Below, in pieces: positions 23,465 to 31,530 of a DNA stretch of 45,375 nucleotides (its first letter is position 1; every line of letters begins with the position of its first letter). Origin of the DNA: Clostridium sp. OM02-18AC (GTDB lineage: Bacteria; Bacillota; Clostridia; Lachnospirales; Lachnospiraceae); assembly GCF_003481825.1 (NCBI RefSeq), contig NZ_QULW01000019.1, forward strand, positions 43,813 through 89,187, in the 5' to 3' direction. The notes under the pieces were generated by a model, which did not search any database, was not told the origin of the DNA, and saw only the letters and a list, made by a program, of their open reading frames with translations. The translations under genes were made by a program, and so were the position numbers.

Positions 23465-24049
23465 TTGACAATAAAGAAAAAAATACGATTGTCAAATATA
23501 TTGACTGTTTTGATCCCGATTGCTTTTACTGCAATTGTAATTATGGTCTGTCTGAATACATCACTTGGAAGCTATTGGCATACATTAGTTTCCTTATACA
23601 GTGACGAAAATGGAGTTCAGTTTGCACATAGTATTATGGCGAACTATCAACAGGAGCTTGCAAAGGGAAAATCTACGGATTGGATGGTTCATATGATAGG
23701 ACAGACCGTAGGTGGTTATACAAATGCTACACATGGTATGACGCTGGCAGCAGTTTCACTTCCATACTATCGATATATAATGCGGTTCGGATTAGAAAAA
23801 TTCAGACAGTTTGCTATAAATGTATGGAATGTAGATACAGTTGGAAAAACAGATGAACAGGTGGCAGAAGAAGGATTATCTGCAATGGAGAATTGGATGA
23901 GAGAACTGGGACTTGTTATGAATATCACTGAACTTGGAGCTACAGAAGAAATGATAGATGGAATTGCAGATGTTACAATTATTCTGCCGGGTGGATATAA
24001 AGTATTAGATCGGGAAGAAATTGTGAAAATTCTGAAAGAGAGTCTTTAA
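23465..24049 (+). pseudogene. Hybrid remnant: histidine kinase N-terminus joined to iron-type alcohol dehydrogenase C-terminus
   Basis: One open frame joins two unrelated genes. The first 65 residues (TTG start at 23465, 8 bases after GGGAGG) are the N-terminus of a sensor kinase: KKKIRLSNILTVLIPIAF, a membrane helix, and SDENGVQFAHSIMANYQQEL. From about 23660 the frame continues as the C-terminal half of an iron-containing alcohol dehydrogenase: GKSTDWMVHMIGQTVGGY, then NATHGMTLAAVSLPYYRYIM and the end GGYKVLDREEIVKILKESL. The dehydrogenase lacks its NAD-binding half and part of its metal site; the kinase lacks all catalytic parts. A membrane-anchored hybrid could be made but is unlikely to work. 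Confidence 0.8.
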
Positions 24050-24050
24050 G

Positions 24051-24185
24051 ATGGATAAAGTGAGATTAAATAACGGAATTTGTATGCCCATGATAGGATT
24101 TGGTATATGGGATATCCGAGGAAAAGATTGTATTGAGTGCGTAAAAAATGCGATATCTTGTGGCTATCGTATGATTGATACCGCA
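24051..24185 (+). pseudogene. Aldo/keto reductase, N-terminal fragment
   Basis: MDKVRLNNGICMPMIGFGIW and ECVKNAISCGYRMIDTA are the first 45 residues of an aldo/keto reductase, ending at the catalytic Asp of the first barrel strand (MIDTA). The catalytic Tyr, Lys and His segments are missing, because at about 24186 the sequence passes into a recombinase gene. It begins two bases after the stop of the alcohol dehydrogenase fragment, so dehydrogenase and reductase were neighbours in the original operon. Confidence 0.75.
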
Positions 24186-24399
24186 ATTATGTGTGACTAT
24201 AAAATCAAAAGTGATGTCCATGATACAGGAAAAACAGTTAAAAGATGATAATGGCAGATTATTTGGATTTGGAACACACATGTTTCGGCATTACTACGGA
24301 GTCAAACTTACAGAAATGCATCTCGATGACTGGACGATAGCAAGGCTTCTCGGACATAAGAGAGTATCGAGTGTAAAGCATTATCGCAAAATGAGCAAC
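24186..24399 (+). pseudogene. Tyrosine recombinase, C-terminal fragment
   Basis: The frame (open from 24175) shows FGTHMFRHYYGVKLTEMHLD, TIARLLGHKRVSS and VKHYRKMSN, the His-x-x-Arg, Gly-His and Tyr motifs of the integrase catalytic domain, in the style of Tn554-type transposon recombinases. The first catalytic Arg and the core-binding domain are missing, and at about 24400 the same frame continues as an alcohol dehydrogenase. It is a scrap of a mobile element and the only direct sign of one in the window. Confidence 0.75.
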
Positions 24400-24627
24400 C
24401 TGATGTGGGATTCCGCCATGGCTGAGAACGGCATTCTGAAAGTCGGACGCGTGACTGACTTCCAGGCACACCAGATGGAGCATCAGCTGGAGGCTTATAC
24501 GGACTGCAACCACGGATAGGGACTTGCCGTGATCCAGCCGGTATACTACCGCCATATCTTAAAAGATGCAGAAGAAAAATTTACCCGCTTTGCAAAGGCT
24601 GTTTTTGCAGTGGATACCGCAGAGTAG
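24400..24627 (+). pseudogene. Second iron-type alcohol dehydrogenase, internal fragment with a nonsense codon
   Basis: MWDSAMAENGILKVGRVTDF, QAHQMEHQLEAYTDCNHG, a TAG stop at 24517-24519, then GLAVIQPVYYRHILKDAEEK and FTRFAKAVFAVDTAE before a second stop at 24625-24627. The family has Gln (CAG) where the first TAG stands, so one base change made the stop. Both iron-binding His motifs are seen (AHQMEHQ, CNHG). It differs in sequence from the dehydrogenase part at 23660-24049, so two separate genes are represented. Both ends are lost. Confidence 0.75.
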
Positions 24628-24662
24628 AGCCATACAATGGTTGGACTCCTGCGGTTTTTTGG
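24615..24662 (+). terminator. Terminator at the right end of the remnant region
   Basis: CCGCAGAGT and ACTCCTGCGG pair with a small bulge, with an inner CCAT/ATGG helix, followed by six T residues. It separates the remnants from the IclR gene. Confidence 0.65.
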
Positions 24663-24665
24663 GCT

Positions 24666-24723
24666 TTGTGTCGTGACACAATTCTGTCAATAACTTGACT
24701 TCTTTTTTTATATTCAGTAAAAT
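24666..24723 (+). promoter_or_regulatory. Promoter and candidate operator of the IclR gene
   Basis: TTGACT (24695-24700), a 17-base spacer and TAAAAT (24718-24723). Upstream, TTGTGTC GT GACACAA (24666-24681) is a perfect 7+7 inverted repeat, placed where a regulator of the downstream kdg genes or of itself could bind. Confidence 0.55.
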
Positions 24724-24801
24724 GATGCTATATGCAAATCAGAGGTAAGCATTTTACGTCCGGTGGGGCAGAAACGATGCGCAGAAAGGTGTAAAACATT
24801 C

Positions 24802-25563
24802 ATGAAATTAAATCGTACAACTCAGCGGACCATAGAGATCCTGGAAATCATTTCCCAGAAGCCGGAGGGCGCTTCCTTAGACGAGCTGTGCGACCGTCTG
24901 GAACTTCCAAAGACCAGTGCATACGACATTGTCACGACGCTGGAGGCGCTTGGCATGGTCCATGCGGACTGGGGACAGAAGAAACGCTACACCATTGGCC
25001 TTACGGCATACCGGATCGGCATCAATTACACGAACAACTTAAATATCATGAATGTGATGGAGCCGGAATTAAAACAGTTTGCCCATGAAATCGGGAAGAC
25101 GGTGTTTTTCGGAGTACGCTCCGATTGTGAGGTCGTTTACATCTGCAAGTTTGAGCCGGAAAATCCGATCATCACCACGGCAGCGGTGGGAAGCCGCATT
25201 CCATTGTATTGTACATCTCTCGGCAAGGCAATCTTAGCTTACAGTGAGCCGGATATTCAGCAGCAGCTTCTTAAGCGTATGGATTTTGTGAAAAAGACAG
25301 AACGCACCATTACCGACCCGGTGCGGCTTATGGAAGAGCTGGAACAGGTGCGCGAGCAGGGCTATGCACTGGATGCACGGGAGATGGAGGAGCATGCGGA
25401 GTGCGTGGGTGCACCAGTATTTGGGGCAGATGGAAGTCTGGTTGGTGCTGTCAGTGCCTCTACATTATACCGGGATGCGGTCAACTATGAAGAGCTGGGG
25501 CGTATTGTTTCCAGAAAGGCAAAGCAGCTATCCGGGATGCTTGGATATGTTGGAAGAAAGTAG
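24802..25563 (+). CDS. IclR family regulator, KdgR-like
   Basis: A 253-residue regulator with an N-terminal winged helix (TTQRTIEILEIISQKPEGAS and LDELCDRLELPKTSAYDIVT) and a C-terminal IclR effector domain (about 80-250; PLYCTSLGKAILAY and the Cys of HAECVGAPVF are typical). The frame is open from 24763; the ATG at 24802 gives the normal N-terminus but its ribosome site, AGAAAGGTG, is rather far. Directly behind it are KDPG aldolase and KDG kinase genes, so it probably senses 2-keto-3-deoxygluconate or its phosphate. It starts the first intact operon after the remnant region. Confidence 0.9.
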   Translation: MKLNRTTQRTIEILEIISQKPEGASLDELCDRLELPKTSAYDIVTTLEALGMVHADWGQKKRYTIGLTAYRIGINYTNNLNIMNVMEPELKQFAHEIGKTVFFGVRSDCEVVYICKFEPENPIITTAAVGSRIPLYCTSLGKAILAYSEPDIQQQLLKRMDFVKKTERTITDPVRLMEELEQVREQGYALDAREMEEHAECVGAPVFGADGSLVGAVSASTLYRDAVNYEELGRIVSRKAKQLSGMLGYVGRK

Positions 25564-25669
25564 TTGTCCCGGCACAGCATGCAAATGAAAAGAAAAGAAT
25601 AGAGGACCGGAGAGACAAAAAGTCAGGTTCGGGCTGAAATGGAAGAAAACAGGTTCAGGAGAAGGAGAG

Positions 25670-26329
25670 ATGAATATGCAGAAAGAACAGGTTTTATCCA
25701 GAATGAAAGAAGAGTGTCTGGTTGCGGTAATCCGTGCGAAGAACCGCGAACAGGGGGAAAAAGTTGTGGAGGCCGTGATCGAAGGCGGCATTCATTTTAT
25801 CGAGATCACGATGACCATGGATGAGGGAAATCCGATTGAATTTCTTGCTGCCATGTCGGAAAAATACCGGAAGGATGACCGGATCGTGATCGGTGCTGGT
25901 ACGGTGCTTGATCCGGAAACTGCAAGAGCTGTGATTCTGGCTGGTGCGAATTATGTGGTAAGCCCGGGACTGAATCTGGACACGATCAGACTGTGTAACC
26001 GCTACCGTGTGCCAATGCTTCCTGGCGTTATGACTCCGACAGAGGCCATCACTGCGCTGGAAGCCGGATGTGATGTCATCAAGTTGTTCCCGGGAAATAT
26101 CCTGGGACCGGCAGCGATCAGTTCTTTCCGTGGTCCGCTTCCGCAGGGCAATTTTATGCCGTCCGGCGGGGTCGATGTGGATAACGTAGATAAGTGGTTA
26201 AAGGCAGGTGCCTATGCGGTTGGAACCGGAAGCAGCCTGACAAAAGGAGCAAAGACCGGCGATTTTGCAGCGGTGACAGCAAAGGCAAAAGAATTTGTGG
26301 CAGCTGTGGCAGCTGCACGGGCAAACTAG
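25670..26329 (+). CDS. kdgA: 2-dehydro-3-deoxyphosphogluconate aldolase
   Basis: Splits KDPG into pyruvate and glyceraldehyde 3-phosphate, the last step of hexuronate and Entner-Doudoroff breakdown. The 219-residue class I aldolase has Glu45 in FIEITMTMD and the Schiff-base Lys138 in DVIKLFPGN, and the phosphate-binding GGVDVDN and GTGSS turns. The start MNMQKEQVLSRMK follows AGGAGAAGGAGAG. It is 107 bases behind the IclR gene and 11 bases before the kinase gene. A 4-hydroxy-2-oxoglutarate aldolase activity is common in the same family. Confidence 0.95.
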   Translation: MNMQKEQVLSRMKEECLVAVIRAKNREQGEKVVEAVIEGGIHFIEITMTMDEGNPIEFLAAMSEKYRKDDRIVIGAGTVLDPETARAVILAGANYVVSPGLNLDTIRLCNRYRVPMLPGVMTPTEAITALEAGCDVIKLFPGNILGPAAISSFRGPLPQGNFMPSGGVDVDNVDKWLKAGAYAVGTGSSLTKGAKTGDFAAVTAKAKEFVAAVAAARAN

Positions 26330-26340
26330 GAGGAAAAGAC

Positions 26341-27372
26341 ATGGCAAAGATTGTGACCATGGGGGAAATCATGCTCAGATTATCGACCCCGGGTAATGAA
26401 AAGTTTATTCAGGCAGATGAATTTGATATCCATTATGGCGGGAGCGAGGCCAATGTGGCGGTATCGCTGGCAAATTACGGATATGATACGGAATATGTTT
26501 CTGCAATCCCGGATAACCCGATCGGGGACTGTGCTGTGGCAGCGCTGCGGAAATACAATGTAGGAACAAAATTCATTTCCAGAAGCGGGGAGCGCCTTGG
26601 AATTTATTATCTGGAACCAGGTTCTTCTGTGCGGCCGTCCAACATTGTATATGACCGTGCAGGTTCTTCAATTGCCTGTGCAACACCAGATCTCTTCGAT
26701 TTCGATGCCATTTTTGCAGATGCAGACTGGTTTCATTTTACCGGGATCACCCCGGCACTTTCTGACCGTGCGGCAGCACTTACCGAGGCAGCACTGAAAG
26801 CTGCAAGAGCACATGGGGTTACGGTGTCCGTAGACTTGAATTTCCGGAAGAAACTCTGGTCGCAGGAGAAAGCACGCGAAATTATGACAAATCTTATGCA
26901 GTATGTAGATGTCTGCATTGGCAATGAGGAAGATGCGGAAAAAGTTCTTGGATTTAAGCCGGAAGGCAGTGATATCACGTCGGGAAATCTGGAGCTTTCC
27001 GGTTATATGAATATTTTCAGTCAGATGGTGGATAAGTTTGGTTTCCGTTATGTTGCAAGTTCTCTCAGGGAGAGTCACAGTGCTTCGAACAACGGCTGGT
27101 CTTCCTGCATCATGGATGGAAAAACAAAAGAATTCTATCATTCGAAAAAGTATACCATCGCCCCGATCGTGGATCGTGTCGGCGGCGGGGATGCCTTTAC
27201 TTCCGGACTGATCTGTGGACTGCTGGAAGGAAATGATATGAAAACTGCGTTGGAATTTGGTACAGCGGCAGCTGCCCTGAAACACACGATCCCGGGTGAT
27301 TTTAACCTGGTGAGCCGTGTGGAGGTAGAGAAACTCGCCGGAGGAGACAGCTCCGGACGGGTACAGCGCTGA
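26341..27372 (+). CDS. kdgK: 2-dehydro-3-deoxygluconokinase (PfkB family)
   Basis: Phosphorylates KDG to KDPG, feeding the aldolase encoded just before it. The 343-residue sugar kinase begins MAKIVTMGEIMLRLSTPGNE and has the PfkB signatures: an N-terminal GGSEANVAVSLANYGY and a C-terminal DRVGGGDAFTSGLICGLLEG with the catalytic Asp. The frame is open from 26194 inside the aldolase gene, but AGGAGGAAAAG before the ATG at 26341 decides the start. No uronate isomerase or transporter follows; the operon ends in a long hairpin. Confidence 0.95.
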   Translation: MAKIVTMGEIMLRLSTPGNEKFIQADEFDIHYGGSEANVAVSLANYGYDTEYVSAIPDNPIGDCAVAALRKYNVGTKFISRSGERLGIYYLEPGSSVRPSNIVYDRAGSSIACATPDLFDFDAIFADADWFHFTGITPALSDRAAALTEAALKAARAHGVTVSVDLNFRKKLWSQEKAREIMTNLMQYVDVCIGNEEDAEKVLGFKPEGSDITSGNLELSGYMNIFSQMVDKFGFRYVASSLRESHSASNNGWSSCIMDGKTKEFYHSKKYTIAPIVDRVGGGDAFTSGLICGLLEGNDMKTALEFGTAAAALKHTIPGDFNLVSRVEVEKLAGGDSSGRVQR

Positions 27373-27383
27373 TTTACTCCATA

Positions 27384-27488
27384 AACAATATTGCACGATA
27401 ACGAATGAGGGGCGAAAGTTCCCGCAGCCGCCATGCATGGCGGCTGTGGGAACTTTCGCCCCTTTGATACTTACTGTGCGATATTGTT
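27384..27488. terminator. Long palindrome: two-way terminator between kdgK and the DUF5684 gene
   Basis: The core (27408-27435 with 27436-27463) is a 28-base stem with a single G-U pair. Outside it, AACAATATTGCAC (27384-27396) and GTGCGATATTGTT (27476-27488) form a second pair of arms with one mismatch. T residues follow the core. It lies between converging genes. The right outer arm is nearly the same as bases 100-121. Confidence 0.75.
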
Positions 27489-27498
27489 ATATTTTGTT

Positions 27499-27927
27499 TT
27501 ACTGTGGTCCAATATACTCATCACTGCTGAAACCAAGGATCAGCATAAAGATCGGAGTTAAGAAAAATAAACCAATCGTGAATCCTACGCCATGTCCAAA
27601 CGCTTTTGCAAGCTTGTTTGCGGCGATGATATTGACGATGGTAGCAGCCAGTGCGCATAGGGAACCTACATAAGAGAAAGCACCATCTGTTGCACCAAGT
27701 ATTCCTCCAAGCAACGAGCAGACCAGTACGATCCAGAACATATTTGGATTCCAGGTGAATTTGTACTGGATGTAGCTATTGTAGATTGGAATCAGAGCTT
27801 TCCAGCCTGGTTCTCCGGCTTTCTCAAAAATTTTCCAATAAGCAATTGCCTGAAGAACGTACCAGCCAACAGCCAGAATGATAATGGTTCCAATGCTGGC
27901 AAAAAGTAAAGCAGCAAGACTATCCAT
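27499..27927 (-). CDS. DUF5684 family membrane protein
   Basis: A 142-residue integral membrane protein with about four helices. The pattern AIAYWKIFEKAGEPGWKALI, then PIYNSYIQYKFTWN, is the mark of the DUF5684 family, whose function is unknown. The remaining sequence is a helical hairpin with NKLAKAFGHGVGFTIGLFFL. GGAAAGGAAGG precedes the ATG. It is a single gene, divergent from the repeat protein gene and converging on kdgK. Confidence 0.85.
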   Translation of the reverse strand: MDSLAALLFASIGTIIILAVGWYVLQAIAYWKIFEKAGEPGWKALIPIYNSYIQYKFTWNPNMFWIVLVCSLLGGILGATDGAFSYVGSLCALAATIVNIIAANKLAKAFGHGVGFTIGLFFLTPIFMLILGFSSDEYIGPQ

Positions 27928-28075
27928 AGCATATACCTTCCTTTCTCATTTGTATCCTGTTTGCGCAATGCGCGGGCAGTAACATACTGACAGTATAGAT
28001 TGTGTTAAGAAAATAGTCAAGAAAGCAAGAATTATTTCTGAAAAATTACGGATTTTTACGATTCTATGACTTCTA

Positions 28076-28106
28076 TTGACCCTGGAATGGTTCGAGGGTG
28101 TAAAGT
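28076..28106 (+). promoter_or_regulatory. MerR-type promoter (19-base spacer) of the cell-wall-binding protein gene
   Basis: TTGACC (28076-28081) and TAAAGT (28101-28106) are 19 bases apart, and the spacer region carries a dyad: ACCCTGGAA (28079-28087) and TTCGAGGGT (28091-28099), 8 of 9 pairs. An over-long spacer filled by a dyad is the arrangement used by MerR activators. Confidence 0.6.
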
Positions 28107-28147
28107 CATGACTGTCAGATGACAAGAGCATCGAAAGGAGAAATACA

Positions 28148-29596
28148 ATGAAAAAACATGCAAAAACACTTTTAATCCCGTGTGCAGCCGCAGCGCTGAC
28201 CCTGGGAACAACCATGTTGTCTTTTGCGGCAACCGGCTGGCAGGAGGAAGACGGAACCTGGCGTTACTACGATAAGGATGGAGAGGCAGTTACCTCGGTC
28301 TTTAAGAAATCCGGAAATGATTTTTTCTGGCTGGATGAAGATGGCAACATGGCAACCAGTCAGCTGATCCAGGACGATGACGATTACTATTATGTGAACG
28401 AGAGCGGTGCCATGGTGAAAAACCAGTGGCGGGAACTGGAGAATGACGATCCGTCGGACGATGGTGAGTCCGATACGGTCTGGTATTACTTCGGGCCAAA
28501 CGGCAAAGCTTATAAGAGCAAGGATGCCGGACGGGTGAATTTCAAGAGCATTGTCCGGGCGGATGGTGTTACAAAAAAGTATGCGTTTGATGAAGAAGGA
28601 AAAATGCTCTATGGCTGGATCGATGAGCAGGGCGAGCGCCAGACCGGAGATGATGCATGGCAGACGGGCGTTTATTATCTGGGAGCTTCCAATGATGGCG
28701 CTATGCGCAGCAGCCAGTGGGAACGCCTGGATGTGGTCGATGACAACCAGACAAGCGATGAGTTCCAGGACTGGTACTGGTTCTATTTCAATGCCAACGG
28801 CAAAAAGGCAGCCGATACCAAAAAGACCATCAATGGGCACAAGTATTATTTTGAGGAATACGGCAATGCGCGTTTCAGCTGGTACGCAAGTGCAAGCAAT
28901 GCAGCATCGGTAGCAACACCGAGCTTCTACAGCCCGATCGGGGACAGCTGGATGTCTGTTGGCTGGTTTAAGACAGTGCCAGGTGAGAACACGGATCCGG
29001 AAGGATATTCTGACGGAGAAGAGCGCTGGTACTATGCAGAAAAGGACGGTGACGTAGTCAAGAGCCGCATCAAGAAGATCAACGGTTCCTACTATGCATT
29101 TGATGAGTACGGAAAGATGTTAGAGGGACTCTACAAGTTGACGGTATCGGACAATGATATCCTGTCTTACAAGGAAGTGGAGAGCGAGAGTGATCTGCCG
29201 GAGGCAGGAGATGCTGAGGAACTTTATTATTTCGGCGGTTCTTCCAAGGATGGTGCCATGAAGACCGGAACCGTGGTACTGGATCTTGATGGAGAACGCC
29301 ACACCTACAACTTCCGCAAGTCTGGCGATGGACGTGGACAGGGATACAATGGAATTGAGGATGGTGTCATCTACGAGAAGGGCAAACGGATCGAGGCCGA
29401 TTCTGATGAAAAACTCAAAAAAGTAGAGTGGAATGATCCGGATGACGATTCCAAGTCTGGTACTTATCTGGTAAATACCAGCGGTAAGATCCAGAAAAAG
29501 AAGACGAATGTCAAAGATGGCGATGACATTTATTACTGCACCGACAGCAAGGGCATGGTAACCTATGAGGGAACCGAAAAGTACAGCGCGAAGTAG
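28148..29596 (+). CDS. Secreted cell-wall/choline-binding repeat protein
   Basis: A 482-residue exported protein. The signal peptide ends in MLSFAA (about residue 28). The rest consists of aromatic repeats of the glucan/choline-binding type: GWQEEDGTWRYYDKDGEAVT, FFWLDEDGNMATSQ, YYYVNESGAMVKNQW, YYFGPNGKAYKSK, YYFEEYGNARFSW, YYAFDEYGKMLEGL and others, rich in Asp and Tyr. No catalytic domain is visible, so it should be a surface-binding or structural protein. It lacks an LPXTG motif. The ATG follows GAAAGGAG. It has a MerR-type promoter and a terminator at 29699, so it is a single-gene transcript. Confidence 0.88.
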   Translation: MKKHAKTLLIPCAAAALTLGTTMLSFAATGWQEEDGTWRYYDKDGEAVTSVFKKSGNDFFWLDEDGNMATSQLIQDDDDYYYVNESGAMVKNQWRELENDDPSDDGESDTVWYYFGPNGKAYKSKDAGRVNFKSIVRADGVTKKYAFDEEGKMLYGWIDEQGERQTGDDAWQTGVYYLGASNDGAMRSSQWERLDVVDDNQTSDEFQDWYWFYFNANGKKAADTKKTINGHKYYFEEYGNARFSWYASASNAASVATPSFYSPIGDSWMSVGWFKTVPGENTDPEGYSDGEERWYYAEKDGDVVKSRIKKINGSYYAFDEYGKMLEGLYKLTVSDNDILSYKEVESESDLPEAGDAEELYYFGGSSKDGAMKTGTVVLDLDGERHTYNFRKSGDGRGQGYNGIEDGVIYEKGKRIEADSDEKLKKVEWNDPDDDSKSGTYLVNTSGKIQKKKTNVKDGDDIYYCTDSKGMVTYEGTEKYSAK

Positions 29597-29698
29597 GAGA
29601 AAGACGGAATAAGAAGAATAAAATAAGAAGAATGAAGCACGGATAGAAAGAATTACCGTAAAAACGATCACATAATGAATGAAAACTCTCTGTAAAAA

Positions 29699-29725
29699 AG
29701 GGACCTGTAAAAAGGTCTCTTTTTT
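29699..29725 (+). terminator. Terminator of the cell-wall-binding protein gene
   Basis: AGGGACC (29699-29705) pairs with GGTCTCT (29714-29720) with one G-U pair, followed by T residues. Confidence 0.7.
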
Positions 29726-29732
29726 CATTTGT

Positions 29733-29770
29733 ATCTTAAAAAAGTGCATACATCCAATAAAAATGCACAA
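29733..29770 (+). promoter_or_regulatory. Operator-like site 1, before the GH13 gene
   Basis: ATCTTAAAAAAGTGCA (29733-29748) and ATGCACAA (29763-29770). The same two blocks, 30-31 bases apart, recur at 34046-34084 before the binding-protein gene. GTGCA and TGCAC form an inverted repeat with a 15-base gap. The site lies about 60-95 bases before the ATG. Confidence 0.7.
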
Positions 29771-29829
29771 CGACTTTCTAAAAGAAACATGTTACGATAA
29801 GTTTATCATAAAAAGAGTGGAGGTACTTT

Positions 29830-31506
29830 ATGAAAAAATGGTGGAAGGAAGCGGTTGTCTATCAGATTTACACAAAGAGCTTCTATGATTCCAATGGGGA
29901 TGGCATTGGAGATTTGCAGGGAATTATCCAGAAGCTGGATTATATTAAGAAGCTGGGGGCAACGGTCATCTGGCTGAATCCGATCTACAAATCACCGGAT
30001 GTCGATAACGGTTATGATATCTCGGATTATCAGAGTATTGATGAGCGTTACGGCACCCTGGACGATTTTAAGGAGCTGTTGGAAAAGGCGCATGCGCGCG
30101 GCATCCGTCTGATCATGGACATGGTGCTGAACCATACATCCGATGAACACCGGTGGTTCCAGGAGTCAAAGAAATCAAAGGATAATCCTTACCGGGATTA
30201 TTATATCTGGCGTCCGGCAAAGAACGGGAAAGAGCCGAACAACTGGGGCAATTATTTTTATGAGGGACGTGGTTCGGCCTGGGAGTTTGATGAAACCACC
30301 CAGGAATATTATCTCCATAATTACTCGAAAAAAATGCCGGATTTGAACTGGGACAACCCGAACATGAAAGAGGATATGTGCCGCATGATGCGCTGGTGGC
30401 TTGATCTGGGGGTCGATGGGTTCCGTATGGATGCGGTGAACCGCCTGGTAAAGCCGAAGGGGCTTCCAGATTCTCCGAATCCGCCGACACCACCGGTAGG
30501 AATCTATGGTTATGTGGTCGACCGGACCATGTGCGCAAACTGCCCGGGTATTCATGAACTGCTTCACGAACTGAACCAGGAAGTGTTCCAGAAATACGAT
30601 ATGATGGTTGTCGGGGAGACCGGAAACGTCGATGCTGCCATTGCGATCGATTACGTGAAAGAGGAACGGGAAGAAATCAATATGGTATTCCATTTTGAGA
30701 TTGCAAAAAATCCGGTCTTAAAAACGGCGGTAGAGATTAAGGAAATTGAGCGCCGCTGGAATCACGTGGTTATGGAACAGAACGGATGGATCACCCAGTA
30801 TCTCTCCAATCACGATACGCCGAGACAGGTTTCTTTCTTTGGAAACGACAAAGAGTACCGCTATGAGTCTGCCACGATGCTGGGACTGCTGATGCATACC
30901 CATCCTGGTACGGTTTATATCTACCAGGGAGAAGAAATCGGCATGACCAATGTGGATTTTCCGTCGATCGAATATTATAACGAAAAATATACCGTAGGAA
31001 AATATGAGACGATGGTAGAAAGCGGAGTGGATCCGGAAACAGCCCTCAATTCCCTGAAGCATACCAGCCGCGATAATGACCGGACCCCGATGCAGTGGGA
31101 CGACAGCGACAATGGAGGATTTACAACAGGAACCCCGTGGATGCACAGCAATCCGAACTATGTTGATATTAATGTTGTGCGGGAAGAAGAACGGGAACAT
31201 TCGGTTCTGCGTTTTTACCGGACACTGACTTCCTTAAGAAAAGAACATCCGGTTATGGTATACGGCGATTATCACCAGATGTTAGAGGACGATGAGGATC
31301 TGATCGTTTACTTAAGACAATATGAAAAGGAAACATGGCTTGTGATCTGTAATTTCTATGGGAATGAGCGCAGCATGCCGCAAAAGGTTCAGGAAATCCT
31401 GGATCAGGAACATGGGACACTGCTTCTTGGAAATTATGACGATGTGACAAATGAGACTGCAGAACAGATTCGTCCGTATGAAGCAAGAATCTATCAGTTA
31501 TCATAA
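29830..31506 (+). CDS. malL: Alpha-glucosidase, GH13 (oligo-1,6-glucosidase/maltase type)
   Basis: A 558-residue cytosolic enzyme that releases glucose from short alpha-glucosides brought in by the ABC transporter of this island. Seen: the metal loop DSNGDGIGDL (20-29), DMVLNHTSDEH, nucleophile Asp201 in DGFRMDAVN, acid/base Glu263 in VVGETGN and Asp329 in YLSNHDTPRQ. All three catalytic residues are present. The residue after the nucleophile is Ala202; oligo-1,6-glucosidases usually have Val there while Ala or Thr is found in maltose-preferring relatives, so alpha-1,4 activity is likely. GTGGAGGT precedes the ATG. It is the first gene of the operon; GH31 follows by 24 bases. Confidence 0.95.
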   Translation: MKKWWKEAVVYQIYTKSFYDSNGDGIGDLQGIIQKLDYIKKLGATVIWLNPIYKSPDVDNGYDISDYQSIDERYGTLDDFKELLEKAHARGIRLIMDMVLNHTSDEHRWFQESKKSKDNPYRDYYIWRPAKNGKEPNNWGNYFYEGRGSAWEFDETTQEYYLHNYSKKMPDLNWDNPNMKEDMCRMMRWWLDLGVDGFRMDAVNRLVKPKGLPDSPNPPTPPVGIYGYVVDRTMCANCPGIHELLHELNQEVFQKYDMMVVGETGNVDAAIAIDYVKEEREEINMVFHFEIAKNPVLKTAVEIKEIERRWNHVVMEQNGWITQYLSNHDTPRQVSFFGNDKEYRYESATMLGLLMHTHPGTVYIYQGEEIGMTNVDFPSIEYYNEKYTVGKYETMVESGVDPETALNSLKHTSRDNDRTPMQWDDSDNGGFTTGTPWMHSNPNYVDINVVREEEREHSVLRFYRTLTSLRKEHPVMVYGDYHQMLEDDEDLIVYLRQYEKETWLVICNFYGNERSMPQKVQEILDQEHGTLLLGNYDDVTNETAEQIRPYEARIYQLS

Positions 31507-31530
31507 ACAATCACCCAAAGGAGGAAAAAC

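Noticed and set aside
27384..27488. Possible insertion sequence or MITE ends around the long palindrome
   Set aside because: No transposase, no target duplication and a position between converging genes: a two-way terminator explains the core. The shared outer motif is kept as a finding only.
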